Under the pieces are notes generated by a model that saw nothing but the letters and a program-made list of their open reading frames with translations, was not told where the DNA came from and searched no databases. Below, in pieces: positions 9,648-20,529 of a stretch of DNA of 64,000 nucleotides. The translations under genes and the position numbers were made by a program. Source of the DNA: Anas platyrhynchos (lineage: Eukaryota; Chordata; Aves; Anseriformes; Anatidae). Numbering within the stretch: position 1 is the first letter of the stretch; every line of letters starts with the position of its first letter. The stretch spans positions 16,457,001 through 16,521,000 of the forward strand of contig NC_092590.1 of the NCBI RefSeq assembly GCF_047663525.1, in the 5' to 3' direction.

Positions 9648-11845
9648 GTAATTTTTTTTAGTTCACTTTTATTGCATCACATATAGATGATGTAGTTAAT
9701 AAAGGAAATTCATCTCACAGTTTTGAAATTGGAAGAATCTAAAGCTTATGAATATACATGTGTATATGTACGTGTGTGCGTGTGTATGTGTGTGGGTATA
9801 TATATGTATGTGCACATACATATATATAGAGAGAGATAAGATTAGATGGTGCCTTCTTCGTTTATTTCCCGTTTTTGTGGTATCATTTACCCAGCCTAGT
9901 TTTTCATTTAGCCGTGCGTACGATTCCTTTGAACTTCACCTTTTAATTTGCAAGGTCGTGGCATTTTTATACGGCGTGTTTCATTCCCCACCCCGCTCTG
10001 TTTTCACGTGCAATGCCTCCGTTTTATTTCCCTGCTGACCCCCCCGGCCTCCAGCTCTATGCATTGGCAGCAGAAGCGGCACTCGGTGCCTCAATGCATA
10101 CAGTGCCCAGCCATCAGACGATCACTGTTCCCATCGCATACAGTCCTCCCCTAAAACGCTCACCCCTCATCTCTCCCTAAACATCATGGCTCGTTGGGGG
10201 AGCTTCCAACGTGAAAATAAGTGGCTTTGCTCTATGTCTGTGATGGCTAGCTAACTTTTTTTTTGTGTAGTTCCCTTGTTTTCTGGAAACACGGGACACA
10301 GCAGCACGCTCTAAGCTTCAGAAACCTAAACTCGGACACATTTGGGGCATTTCACTCAAAAGAGAACAAAATCCTGCAGTAGCATTTTCCAGCCGTTGAC
10401 ATACACAACTACTGCATCGCAGATATAGACTAAACCCTGTATTTTCAGAAGGTACCCATGCCATGTACCAAGCATGGCGTGAGCAACCATTAACCCTAAA
10501 TTGTTGGCTAAAGGCTCCTCTAATCAGCCGCTGCTTGCTGGGAGTTGCTCATGATTTTCTTGGCAACACCCGAAACCCTTAGCTGAAAGGTAGATACATG
10601 ATTTCATGCACTCCTCGCTCTGGGGAGGCCAATAATCCAAAAAATGAAAGCAGGGCAGCTTAAACTGCCAGTGGCCCGAGTTTCTCCTCCCTTGCCCACT
10701 CGCCCCACGTTGCTTTCAAAGCATTTCTCCGCCATCCCCCGCAGCGTGAGGGAGGCAGGAGTCAAGCCCAGACTTCTGCTGGCAGCGTTGACGCAGGCAG
10801 TTAGTGGGACAGAAGCGACCAGGCCCATTTGTTGCTAAAATCCAAAGGTCTCATCTGTGGCTGTATGTGCATTAAATGCTCCTCATGCAAGCCAGGCAGC
10901 TGAATTTCACTGGGCTGCATTGTCCGACACAGCAGGCAAGGCAGGAAGGTAGCGAGCCAGGCCTAGGGGCATCCCCAAGACCCTGTCGCTCTGTGCAGGT
11001 CCCCCCGAGCCTGCCGTACCATGGCAGTGATGGTAGTTTATCTTCATTAAGCCCTCTGCTTTCACTGGGAAAGTAAAATAGAAGCTACTTCTAAAGGCTC
11101 TGCGAGAGCCGGCAGCAGCTGTCTGCAGCACTGATTACATTAGCAATGCCACCTGCCCAGTATCAACTAAGTTATTTTGGCCACGGCCGTGGAGCAGGAG
11201 AGGTAGGGCATTTAGCCTTATTCCCAAAAAGCTTCAGACAGGAAGCGTTCCACGCCCCTGTCTTGCATGTCTGCACAAGCTAATCACCAAATCTTGCCTT
11301 TAGGGCCTATGCCTTTCCTCTGATGTGGAGAGAGGATTTATTTTTCACCTTCAAAGCAAGTAAGGATGCAGTCCTAAGTGAAATCTGGGTAATGATTAGC
11401 CTTGTGCTGTGAATACATTTCCTCAGCTGGAGTGAATTGCCACAGAGCGTGGAGCAAGGGCTGTTTGGGCCAGCTCAGGCTCACGTATCCCTCAGCCCCC
11501 CCGAGACATTCAGAGCAAAGCCCCGAGCCTCCGGCAGCAGCCGCGCACCATAGCCACGTAGGAGATGCTGGTGAGGAGAGCTTATTCCTTCCCACCAGCT
11601 CTTGCTGCATCAAGTTAAAACTCTTGGCAGCACTTTTCCAATTTTCGGTGGCCAGACCTTAAGTCGGCGAGGCAGAGCCGTGCCCTCTCGTTTTGGCCGA
11701 GGCGCTTCTCGCTGCTGAGCCCGGCCCGCCAGGTGCCTTCCCCCAGCAGCGTGGCAGCCTAGGAAAGGGGGTTTTGAGTGTGCACATCCCGCGTGAGTGT
11801 CCTCCTGTTTGTACAAGTCACCCTCTCTTGTGTAATGTTTTTCAG
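9648..11845 (+). other. ADGRL3: Last ADGRL3 intron
   Basis: Noncoding. It holds a TG/TA-rich microsatellite about 100 bases after the 52-bp exon and becomes GC-richer towards the last exon. A pyrimidine-rich acceptor region (about 11821-11845, ending TTTTTCAG) closes it. I see no further coding exon. Confidence 0.8.
9751..9838. repeat. TG/TA/GA microsatellite downstream of the 52-bp exon
   Basis: Mixed ATACATGTG, TGTGTGCG, TATATATA and GAGAGA blocks over about 88 bases, starting 104 bases after the donor of the frame-switching exon. In RNA, UG repeats are known binding sites of CELF-type proteins and TDP-43. A role in this exon's choice is conjecture. Confidence 0.85.
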
Positions 11846-11906
11846 AGGGGCTTCTGAACAATGCCAGGGATACAAGTGTCACGGATACTCTACCACTGAA
11901 TGGTAA
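11846..11906 (+). CDS. ADGRL3: Alternative-frame reading of the start of the last ADGRL3 exon
   Basis: After the 52-bp exon, the first base of this exon completes an isoleucine codon (AT+A). The shifted frame then reads GASEQCQGYKCHGYSTTEW and stops at TAA 11904-11906. I recognise this sequence as the end of an annotated short latrophilin-3 isoform in mammals. Two cysteines are present, which could in principle be lipidated (my inference). The same bases in the main frame encode GLLNNARDTSVTDTLPLNG, so both codings constrain this stretch. Confidence 0.85.
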
Positions 11907-12645
11907 TCACGGCAACAGCTACAGCATCGCCAGCGGCGAGTACCTCAGCAACTGCGTGCAAATCCTTGACCGCGGGTACAACCACACCGAGAACGCCCTC
12001 GAGAAAAAGATCCTGAAGGAACTCACCTCCAACTACATCCCTTCCTACCTGAACAACCACGAGCGCTCCAGCGAGCAGAGCCGCAACCTGATGAACAAAC
12101 TCGTCAACAGCGTGGGCGGCGGGAGCGAGGACGACGCCATCGTGCTGGACGACGCCACCTCCTTCACCCACGAGGAGAGCCTGGGCCTGGAGCTCATCCA
12201 CGAGGAGTCGGACGCCCCGCTGCTGCCCCCCCGGGTGTACTCGGCAGACAACCACCAGCCCCACCTCTACAGCCGGCGGCGCATCCCGCAAGACAACAGC
12301 GAGAGCTTTTTCCCTTTGCTGACCAACGAGCACACGGACGACCTCCAGTCGCCCAACAGGGATTCTCTCTACACCAGCATGCCCACGCTGGCTGGCATGC
12401 CCATGACAGAGAGCGTCACCGCCAGCACCCAGACCGACCCCCCGCCAGCCAAAAGCGGTGATGCCGACGATGTTTACTACAAAAGCATGCCCAACCTAGG
12501 CTCCAGAAACCACGTCCATCAGCTACACACGTACTACCAGCTAGGTCGAGGCAGCAGCGACGGTTTTATAGTCCCGCCAAACAAAGAGGGAACTCCCCCG
12601 GACGGCAATGCAAAAGGACCCGCTCACTTGGTCACTAGTCTATAG
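11846..12645 (+). CDS. ADGRL3: ADGRL3 (latrophilin-3) last coding exon, C-terminal tail
   Basis: Encodes the long intracellular tail of latrophilin-3, 265 codons after a shared glutamate, ending GPAHLVTSL and TAG. LVTSL is the type-I PDZ ligand of the latrophilins, known to bind SHANK scaffolds at synapses. Paralogue choice: the segments GLLNNARDTSV, DAIVLDDATSFTHEE, YYKSMPNLGSRNHVHQLH and QLGRGSSDGFIVPPNKEG match ADGRL3 rather than ADGRL1 or ADGRL2 as I know them. The acceptor is TTTTTCAG, and the first two bases (AG) complete a codon begun upstream. The exon is distinctly GC-rich at third positions compared with its AT-rich flanks. Its first 61 bases are also open in a second frame used when the 52-bp exon is included. 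No frameshift or premature stop is seen in the main frame, so the gene looks functional. Confidence 0.97.
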
Positions 12646-13034
12646 AAGATTAAGCAAAAATTAAGCAAACAGACAACAAACAGCCCCTCCGTAACACTCG
12701 GTTTACTGTTCTGAGTTAATACAAGCAGTGGTAATATTGTGTGTACTCCTAAATCTTCATGCTGTTCTAAACAAAATGAAACTCTTGGACTTTTTTTACT
12801 GGAATTTTTAGGCCAGCCCGGAAAAAAACAAAAAAAACAAAAACAAAAAAACAAACAGGAACTGCTGCCCCCCCTCTTCCTCCCCATCCTTCCTCCCTTC
12901 AGACAGACTTCATTATGTTAATGAAAGAGATAGGACAGATAACGGCACACTTCGTGGCCTTCTCAAGTTATGCTGTGTTTGTTTAAACAATCCTTGATGC
13001 TGTGTTGCTCTTAATACCGAAAACCCGGTTTAAG

Positions 13035-13075
13035 AAAAAAAAAAAAAAAAAAAAAGGCAAAGAAAAAAAAAAAAA
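13035..13075. repeat. A-rich tract in the 3' UTR (A21, A13)
   Basis: Two long A runs are separated by GGCAAAG. They could act as internal priming sites for oligo-dT cDNA and mislead 3'-end mapping. Confidence 0.9.
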
Positions 13076-14085
13076 GGCCAAAAATGTGCATTTGAAACTA
13101 GTAGAGATGACGCATCTAGGTGGGAGTGCTGCACAAAACAAACGAGCTAGCAAAGCTGTTTATTACAAATCCAGATCACGTAATGGGTTTTGGTCACTCA
13201 CAGCTGGGTTTGACCGCAGCACCCTTTGCTGCCGGAGCAAACCAAACAAAAATTAAATGAGACGGAAGGGAATCCTAGAATTATATGCTAAACGCATATT
13301 TTACGTTTTGCTGTATTAACTGATGATAAAAAACTAATGGCAGAAAAAAAAAGAGAATCGAACAATTTCTATGTAATGTACAGATACTAGCATTGCACAT
13401 ATAGTCTGCTTTCTGTTCCTCCAGAACTTGCGTCCCTGTTAATGTAGTGGAAAAAAAAAAAATAAGAACTTTTCTGTTGTGCTGGTCTTGTAAGTTTGTC
13501 TACCAGTAGGAGCAAGGTTTTTCATAACTCCTATTTTTCTTTTCTTTCCTTTTGCCTCTTCCCCTGCCCCTCCCATCCCGGTAAAAAGTCTCACTGGGCA
13601 AAAAAATAAAAAATAAAAAAAATACAAACACCACTTTCTAAGGACCATTTTTAGTAACGCGATAACAGTTTCTTTCCAGCCAAGGGAGTCTTTTATTTCC
13701 TTGCTGTGTCTCTCTCTTCGGCTGGCGTATTGCCGGCGGACCTTTTGCAGAATAGAGCAGGGCAAACTTGATGTTTACAGTGCACAACCGATCGTAACAA
13801 TAATCCTGCGAAGCATCTTTGGCAAGCAGCCCCTCACCCAGGCCATAGGCTCGCATCGAGAAGCCAAGAGGTTTTTGTAGTCGTAGCGGGGCTTCTGCAT
13901 GAGACGGCGACTTCCCCGTAGGAGCTGAAGGGCCTTCACGGCTCTGCCCGGCCCCCAGTTTAGGCACTTGTACTGCAGTGGTTACGAAGAAAACTGATGG
14001 ATGCGTAGTGATCTAAAAAGTACTTTTTGCAGTGATTTTTAAAGAAAAAGAAGTCTTCTGTTCGTTATTTCGCCTAACAGGAAAG

Positions 14086-14094
14086 TTATTTATT
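14086..14094 (+). promoter_or_regulatory. AU-rich element nonamer
   Basis: TTATTTATT matches the UUAUUUAUU nonamer typical of mRNA-destabilising AU-rich elements. It lies within the inferred ADGRL3 3' UTR. Single copy, so the functional claim is weak. Confidence 0.4.
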
Positions 14095-14284
14095 TGACAG
14101 GATTTTAAGTAACATAGGCTTTCCAGAGGTAAATTAGCAGCACGGAGAATAATTTCTTTTTTTTTTTTTTCTTTCCGCTTTTTTTTTTTTTTTTTTTTTA
14201 ATTTATGATCATTTTGTACGGTCTCAGCAGTTGAATGACCTCATTACTAATATTTGTTGTAAAAGTGAAGCTTGTTTGCCAACC

Positions 14285-14290
14285 AATAAA
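14285..14290 (+). promoter_or_regulatory. ADGRL3: Poly(A) signal AATAAA (proximal, preferred)
   Basis: Canonical AATAAA about 1.64 kb after the stop codon. It is followed at 14316-14333 by a TG-rich stretch (TGTATGTATGTACTGTA), the expected position and composition of a downstream element. Cleavage would fall near 14305-14312. Confidence 0.6.
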
Positions 14291-14569
14291 CAACTGATCA
14301 CAATTTAGAAGACACTGTATGTATGTACTGTACGGTTAATCGCTCCTCTCTGCTGTTCCTCCCTCCACTGCTGTCTCCAGTACGTTTCCTCTCCTGTAAG
14401 GCATGGGTGAGCAATGCCAAAGAAGGGAAGCCGAGCTGAGCAATTTAAGCACAAGCATTAACGCGGCTGCGGCTGACGAGAGACATCAGGGTAGCGAGAC
14501 TTGTTTAGGGGCGAGAACAAAGCTGGTCCACCTTTCTCGCAGGTTATTCCAGGTCTGTTTTGTGCCTAC

Positions 14570-14577
14570 TGTATATA
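14570..14577 (+). promoter_or_regulatory. Pumilio recognition element TGTATATA (if in the UTR)
   Basis: Exact match to the UGUANAUA Pumilio consensus. It is transcribed only if ADGRL3 uses the distal poly(A) signal. Octamer matches of this kind also occur by chance. Confidence 0.3.
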
Positions 14578-14648
14578 CCAGACGGTGACGTACAGATGAT
14601 TCGAGTATAGTATTTCATGTGTCGTACTTTTTTAATCATTGTAATTTC

Positions 14649-14690
14649 CTTTTTCTTTTTTTTTCTTTTTTTTTCTTTTTTTTTTTTTTT
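14649..14690. repeat. Poly-T tract with periodic C
   Basis: T runs of about nine bases punctuated by single C, ending in a longer T run, followed by AT-rich sequence to about 14721. Confidence 0.9.
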
Positions 14691-14723
14691 AATTTTTAAT
14701 TTTTTAATTTTGATTCTTCTGAG

Positions 14724-14729
14724 ATTAAA
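14724..14729 (+). promoter_or_regulatory. ADGRL3: Candidate distal poly(A) signal ATTAAA
   Basis: The second most common poly(A) hexamer lies about 2.08 kb after the stop. T/GT-rich sequence (CTTTGTTTGCTGTCTCTTTATTTTC) follows at about 14781-14807, somewhat far for a downstream element. Confidence 0.35.
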
Positions 14730-17641
14730 AACTGCTGGTAGCATGTCAAAGAGTAAAACAAGTCCCCGTTAGGCCTCCTCAGTCTTTGTTTGCTGTCTCT
14801 TTATTTTCTTGCTCCGGGCGTTCCCCACAGAAGGCGCCATCGCCACCGCCAGCCACGTTGCCCTAGAGACCCCGTCAGCCTTCCCATCCCACGGCCAAGG
14901 GCCCAGCCTGCCGTCGTATCCCCCAGGAGCAATCAGGTCTGTGCAAGGGTCTGTTTGGGGCCACCTGAGATGTTCCTGCAGCCAGCTGCTCACGCCAAAA
15001 TGCCACGGGGCAGCAATGAGGTCTATTCCTGACCAAGCTCTGCCTCCCGGCGGGGTCTAGATTTCGGCGTTTCCCATCCTGACCTTGGGAATCCCCTGGT
15101 GTCGTAGCGTAAGAGTTGTCGGCCAGCCAGGTTGTGCCTCCCCGTTCGGTTTTACTTTTCATGCCAGCAGGGACTGCGCTGGGAGGCGCGTGGCAGAGCC
15201 GTGCGTGCCATGCGAAGCGAGCGGTGCAGACCCTGTGGCCGTGCCCATCTGAGGCTGCAAAGCCTCGAAACACCCGACACACTTCAGAGTATTTCGGAGA
15301 AAGTTAAAAGGGCCCGTTAGTCTCTTCTACCTGCTAGTATGAGTCTCCAAAAAATAGGTTTCCAGGCGGGATTCACGTCACGCAGAGGGGGAGCTCCACT
15401 GTAGCAAATATTGCCACGATAAAACGGGAGGGGGGTGATCGGTGCAGAGTGGCTGAAACTATGCACGAACAAACCAGTGATGGATTTGCTATGGGGTGAC
15501 TCCTGTCCTACCGAATATCTTTGTGGTTCTTTGGTTCTCCTCCCACGTGTTTTTGATTTATGGCTGAACAGGCTTTTTTCCCTCCTTTTCCATCCCTTCT
15601 CTCTTCAGCGTCTCCCCTCCGGCCTCCTTGCCTATTAGCGCTTTGATTGCAAAAACTGCTGCTTATTTTCAAGCTGATTATTTCCGTCCCCAGGCTGATC
15701 TGGCACCACAGGGTTCGCTGTTGGTGCTTCTTATAGATTTGGTAACAGCTGAATCGCAAAAGAGGGGAAATAGACATCATTAATTACATTAAGCCAAAAA
15801 TGTTTTAAAACTGTCGTTCGGTTCGGGGAGGGCAGGGAGCAGGATGGGGGGTATTTTCATCATTTTTTTCCCTGTCAAAGCAGTCTCTTGTCATGTTAGA
15901 TAGTTGATTATGGGCATGGTGAAGGTTTCTGCTCTTTGATCAATGGCTCAGTGGATGCAGGCGTTATGTGACTGGGATCGTAGCAGTGTCGTCCGTGCAG
16001 ACTGCAGCACATGAAGCTCAGCTCAAGCCCTTGGAGCCTAAACTCAGAGCGTGAGGGAGGCATTTCTTCTAAGAAATGCTTCTGGGGCATTTCTTCATGG
16101 TGGGCAAAGGTGGAGAGACACAAGAGAACAGCACGTGGCACACACGACAGCCTGCTGAAGTAGCTGTTACGGTATTATAGCCGTACCTACGCTCGGGGCA
16201 TGCAACTTGGCAAGCTGGGTTGAAGTGTTTAGGGATCTGCTTTTGTAGAGCTTTGTTAAAAGAAAGGGAGGGAAAAAATGCATGTAGAGATAGAATATTA
16301 AAACTTCATCATTCAGCTGCGGTGAGCATCCCATTTTCAATGAAAAACAGAGTAAAGGCAAAAAGGCAGTGCTTGGTCCTACAAAGCCATCCACCTGGTA
16401 CATAGACTGCGCTTTTTGGAAACATGGGACCACATTTTGGAGATGCTGGTTGCTGGGCATGTAAGGAGTGAGACTTTCCAGTGTCAGTATGTAGCTTGCG
16501 GCATCCTTCCTTCATAAAGCCTTGCATGCCAGTGGGAAAAGGGAAGGGAGAAGCTCAAGGCTGTGAGGTGAGCACTGAGCCACGCTTTGTGCACTGCATG
16601 CTCCTGGAAAGCCTCTTGGGATGTTTTGCAGGTGGTGAATCCTTTTTTCCCCTGCTTTTTCTAATCTGCACAAACCCAGGGTTACTTTCCCAGTGCGTTC
16701 CCATCACAGAGCGCCCCGTAGCTACCTGGTGCACAAGCTTGCTGGACTATCGCTACGTTTCCCACCACTCAAGGACGCTTTGGCTCTGATGGGCTCTGCT
16801 TGTCAGTCTTCTGCAGGAACCACAGGAGACGAGCTGCATAAGACTGTAAAGATCTCCCTAAAACATGCGAAGGAGAGACGCAACAGGAAACACGCGCCAA
16901 GACAGACTACAAGACTATGTAGGCTGGAAGTAGGGGAGGATCATCACAGCTTTGGCGACACCGTGTAGGCAATGCTGTTTACCACAGTGCTGCTCCTTTC
17001 CTCCTGTTAATTGCATTGAGCTCCCTGAAATCTCTGTTTGCTAACCAGCCTGCTCCCTTCCTCCTTGCCCCCAGACAACGAACAGCAAGGTGCTCCCGAG
17101 GGATGGGGCAGAAGGAGGTGCTGAGCCATGGGAGGGCTTTGTGTTTGGCTACCCGTGTCCCTATTGCTTCCATCCTGCTTCCCCACTGGGGCTCTTCTCT
17201 GGCTGGCCAGCCTCGCTGCCATACAACCCCACATGCTCTTGATCTTGCGAGGTTATAAAGAGTACAGTACCCTGCAGACTTGCCTGGATAACAGGAATAA
17301 AAGGGTAGCTCATCTTATAAAAAGCTCTCTCAGGAAAGCCGAAGAGCACTAGCTTGGTCATCTGTCACACCCTGATCTCCTCCTTACACTTAAAAAGAGA
17401 AGTTCTTTATTTTTAGCTACCTGCTGCATGCAGCTAGACTCTATGCAAATTTTATTTAATGAATATTTCAGGGTTTAAATAGTCTGTGCTCATGAACACT
17501 ACCACAGAAGTGTCATGTCGTCGCAGGTTCTCTGGTAACGCAGCAGAGAACATCCAAAGGAATGAAGCTGAAACCAGATAAAATCAGCGATTAATGCAGC
17601 AGTGGCCGCATTATCCATGGGCATCCTTGGCAGGGACAAGG

Positions 17642-17689
17642 GCAGAGGCTACCGATGAGGAAATAGCAGAGGCTGTAGATGAGGAAATC
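17642..17689. repeat. Two-copy 24-bp tandem repeat
   Basis: Units 17642-17665 and 17666-17689 differ at only a few positions. Both carry GCAGAGGCT then GATGAGGAAAT. CTG-rich sequence follows (CTGCTGCTG). Confidence 0.8.
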
Positions 17690-20501
17690 ATCACTGCTGC
17701 TGCTGACTTCTGCTGCTGGGTGTTGGCAGGACAGCAGCAGGGGGCTCACTGCTGGCTTGGAGGGGAGCTGGAGGAGCACCCGAAGGGGTACTTGCAGGAG
17801 GGCAGCAAGCCCTGGGGACACGTGAGCGTCTTCCCAGTTCAGGAGAGGTGATCTGTGCAATGATGAGATGTTGAGACTAGGCAGGACAGCCAGAGCTTGG
17901 AAATCTTGCTTTTGCACACCAGAATAGCTTGCTACAGGTGGTTACTGCTTGTCGTATCTGGCTCTCCAGGTGGTGATAGTCTTCTCCCACACAATGCCAA
18001 CAAAAAAAAACTCAGCTTCTAACTAATTGCTGTCTTTTTTTATTTCCTCCTCCCTTGCTTCTTTTCTTATGTTTCTACTCCTTAAATACTCTGTACACAT
18101 GTAAAAACCCAAACTAAAACCTCAATAATAAAAAAATATATATATTGGTAAACCCAGAGCAGTTATTATGTGCTGGAAGCAAATGCTTGATATTCTCACA
18201 GTGCTGCTTAAACCCCCAAACAACAACTTCAGTGCACAAGCCGAGCTGCACGACCGGCTCAGCTGGTGTGAGGGGAGTGCTGCCAGCAGCTCACAGCCTC
18301 ACGTTGACTGCGGCCCGAATCCCAGACCTTTAAAAGGGATATTATGCCCAAAGACAAGAAGCATCCGCATTTTAATAGGCAAAAAGTCCCATCCTGGTGA
18401 CAGGAGTGAACATAGTGAGAACCTACAGGTGTCTTTTCCTTTATTTCTTTTTTATTTCCTTTATTTTATTTTATTTTTGGACTCAAAAACGTTGAATATT
18501 TATGGCTTCCCCTTGGTGCCACGCGTGCCATCACTCACACCGGCTCCCCGTGACCGGAGGGGCAGCACCTGTACCTCTGTGGTGCAGAAAAGCAGTGGTG
18601 CTTTGCTCTGAACTCCACGCACACGGATGACCCGGTGTCTTTGGCTGCCGCTTATAATCAGCTGCATGTACCCTTACAGCTTTAGAAAGGTTATTTCCAG
18701 CAGCAGGATGCTCCGTGGGTAAATTATGGCTATAATAAAGCTGTTTGCAACCTGTCTTCTCCCACTCCCCTCTGAGGCAGCTCATGCAGAGCTTAGTTCA
18801 GGTCCTCGTGGCAGGAAAGCTCAGTGCTCGAAGCACAAGCAAGCTCCTGTGCTTCAAAGGTTTGGTGTCCCACCTTGGAGGCACGAACCTCCAGTAACCT
18901 CTGCTGATAAATGTTTTTTGGGGGGTGAGTGGTCAACAGACTCATTAGCCGGGCTGATTTTATGGGAGATAAAAGGGGGATTGAGGGCATGGCACTCAGG
19001 GAGCAGCACCACCCAGGTACACCGGGTGGCCAGGTGGAGCTGCAGCATTTCCAGCACAGCGTGGCTGGGAAAAGCAGGCTTATGTCTTGCAGCTGTCGGG
19101 CACCTGCACCAGCTCGCCCTTAGCCTCTTCTCTTTAAAAATGAAAGTTTTATGGTTCACAGCCTTGTCAACCTTGCTGCTTTGGTGCAGGTGCCTTCATG
19201 GCCTTGCAGGCGCCTGTGCTCTGCCTTTCGACAGCCTCCACCTGAGCAGGTTCCTCCTTCTTGCTTGTGTGGCTGCCATTTGTGCATACGGATGAAAGGA
19301 TAGCATGGCATTACAGAGTGCTTCGTATTAAATAGGTGGGGTTTTCTAGTTTCTCCCCACGGTTACAATACGCACGCAGGCGTTTTTAGCTGCTGGCAGT
19401 TTGCGCCACGATGCAAAGCAGCCCACCGAGCTAGCAGCAGCGTAAACGAGAGGAGAAAGGGCATCCCACTGCCAGGGAAAAAAAAAAAAGAGATGAGCAA
19501 CGAGAAATGAAGAAATTCCCTTCTCTTCCAAAAACCCCGAAAGAGCAGCAAGAATAGCCACGTTGAGGGATAAGCCTGAGCAGTTCCTGGTGGTATTTCC
19601 AATGGCACCGTGCAGATCTGCTGCAACGGGGATGTTCTGGCCCTCGGGTGGGTGGGAGATGGGCTGAAATGATTTATGCTTAAGAAACAGCTCAGGGACA
19701 GCATTCATCCTTCTTGGATGTGTCTGGTCTTTATTAACCACTCCCTGAATGTTATTATGAGAGCGTCTGCGTGTGTCCACTCCACCCCAAATAGCACAGA
19801 TGTATCTGATATTAAAACAAAAACGTTCACTCTGCAGTTATCCCTACTGATTAAAAAGGGTGTGGACGGGGAACCCGTGAGAAATGCTGTTTGTTCAGGC
19901 TGGGTTGGTGCAAGCTCAGGGTTGCAGCTCAGCTCTGGGCTCCCCTTGCTGGAGCATGGCCACCCCAGGGAGCAGCGGGCACCTTGTTGTGGCCCTTCCT
20001 CCACTGAGCAGTGTCCCATAAATATTGAGGGAAGCCTCGCCGCCTTTTGGTTGGGTCAAAATGCTCTTAAAAAGTAGCAGGTGGCTGCATCGGGGAGGTC
20101 TGCATCCAGCTGGTTGTGGAGCGTGGCTGGGTGCTGCTCGGGGGCTTTACCAGCTCTCTCCTTCTTCTCCACAGAAAGCAGCAGGACGCCCAAGCAGGAG
20201 CCGGTCTTCAGAAGAGTGACCATGGAGGACAGTGTCATCTAGCGCCCGGGGCACCCGCAAGCCTGCCCCAGCGAGCCCGCGCTGCTGTGCTGCCTCAGCT
20301 CCTCTGTGCCTCGGTTTACCCATCCCTCAACGGGGACCACGCAGACAGGAGAGGCCCACGAACCAGTCTCCACAAAACCCTCGGCAAACACCCTCGTCCC
20401 CACGGAGAAACCAGCCCGGCTGAGATCGCTGCTGCCCTGTGCCTGGCAGTGCCCCGGGAAGCACGCTTGTTGGTTGGCCACTTCTTTTAAGCAGAACGAG
20501 C

Positions 20502-20529
20502 AAAAAAAAAAAAAAATAATAATAATAAT
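20502..20529. repeat. A-run plus (AAT)n
   Basis: A homopolymer of about 15 bases followed by five AAT units. Simple sequence. Confidence 0.85.

Larger units (their letters stand above)
12646..14310 (+). other. ADGRL3: ADGRL3 3' untranslated region (minimum extent)
   Basis: AT-rich sequence follows the TAG with many homopolymers: A/AC runs at 12822-12857, A21 and A13 at 13035-13075, A12 near 13450 and T runs at 14157-14199. An AU-rich nonamer TTATTTATT lies at 14086-14094. The end is set by the AATAAA at 14285-14290 and a TG-rich stretch 25-40 bases beyond it. A longer UTR to about 14,750, or further, is possible because ATTAAA occurs at 14724-14729. Confidence 0.65.

Noticed and set aside
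11890..12333. 147-codon antisense ORF opposite the ADGRL3 last exon
   Set aside because: It arises from the GC-rich wobble positions of the real exon; the product is a repetitive V/A/L/G-rich sequence without family resemblance.
11650..12650. Possible CpG island or promoter
   Set aside because: The GC and CpG richness coincides with the coding exon, and no first exon or transcription start evidence follows.
18726..19295. 189-codon ORF
   Set aside because: No recognisable domain, open frames on the opposite strand too, no splice or promoter context. Treated as chance in GC-richer intergenic DNA.
20116..20490. 124-codon ORF in a GC-rich block
   Set aside because: Overlapped by equally long ORFs in other frames and on the minus strand; composition artefact.
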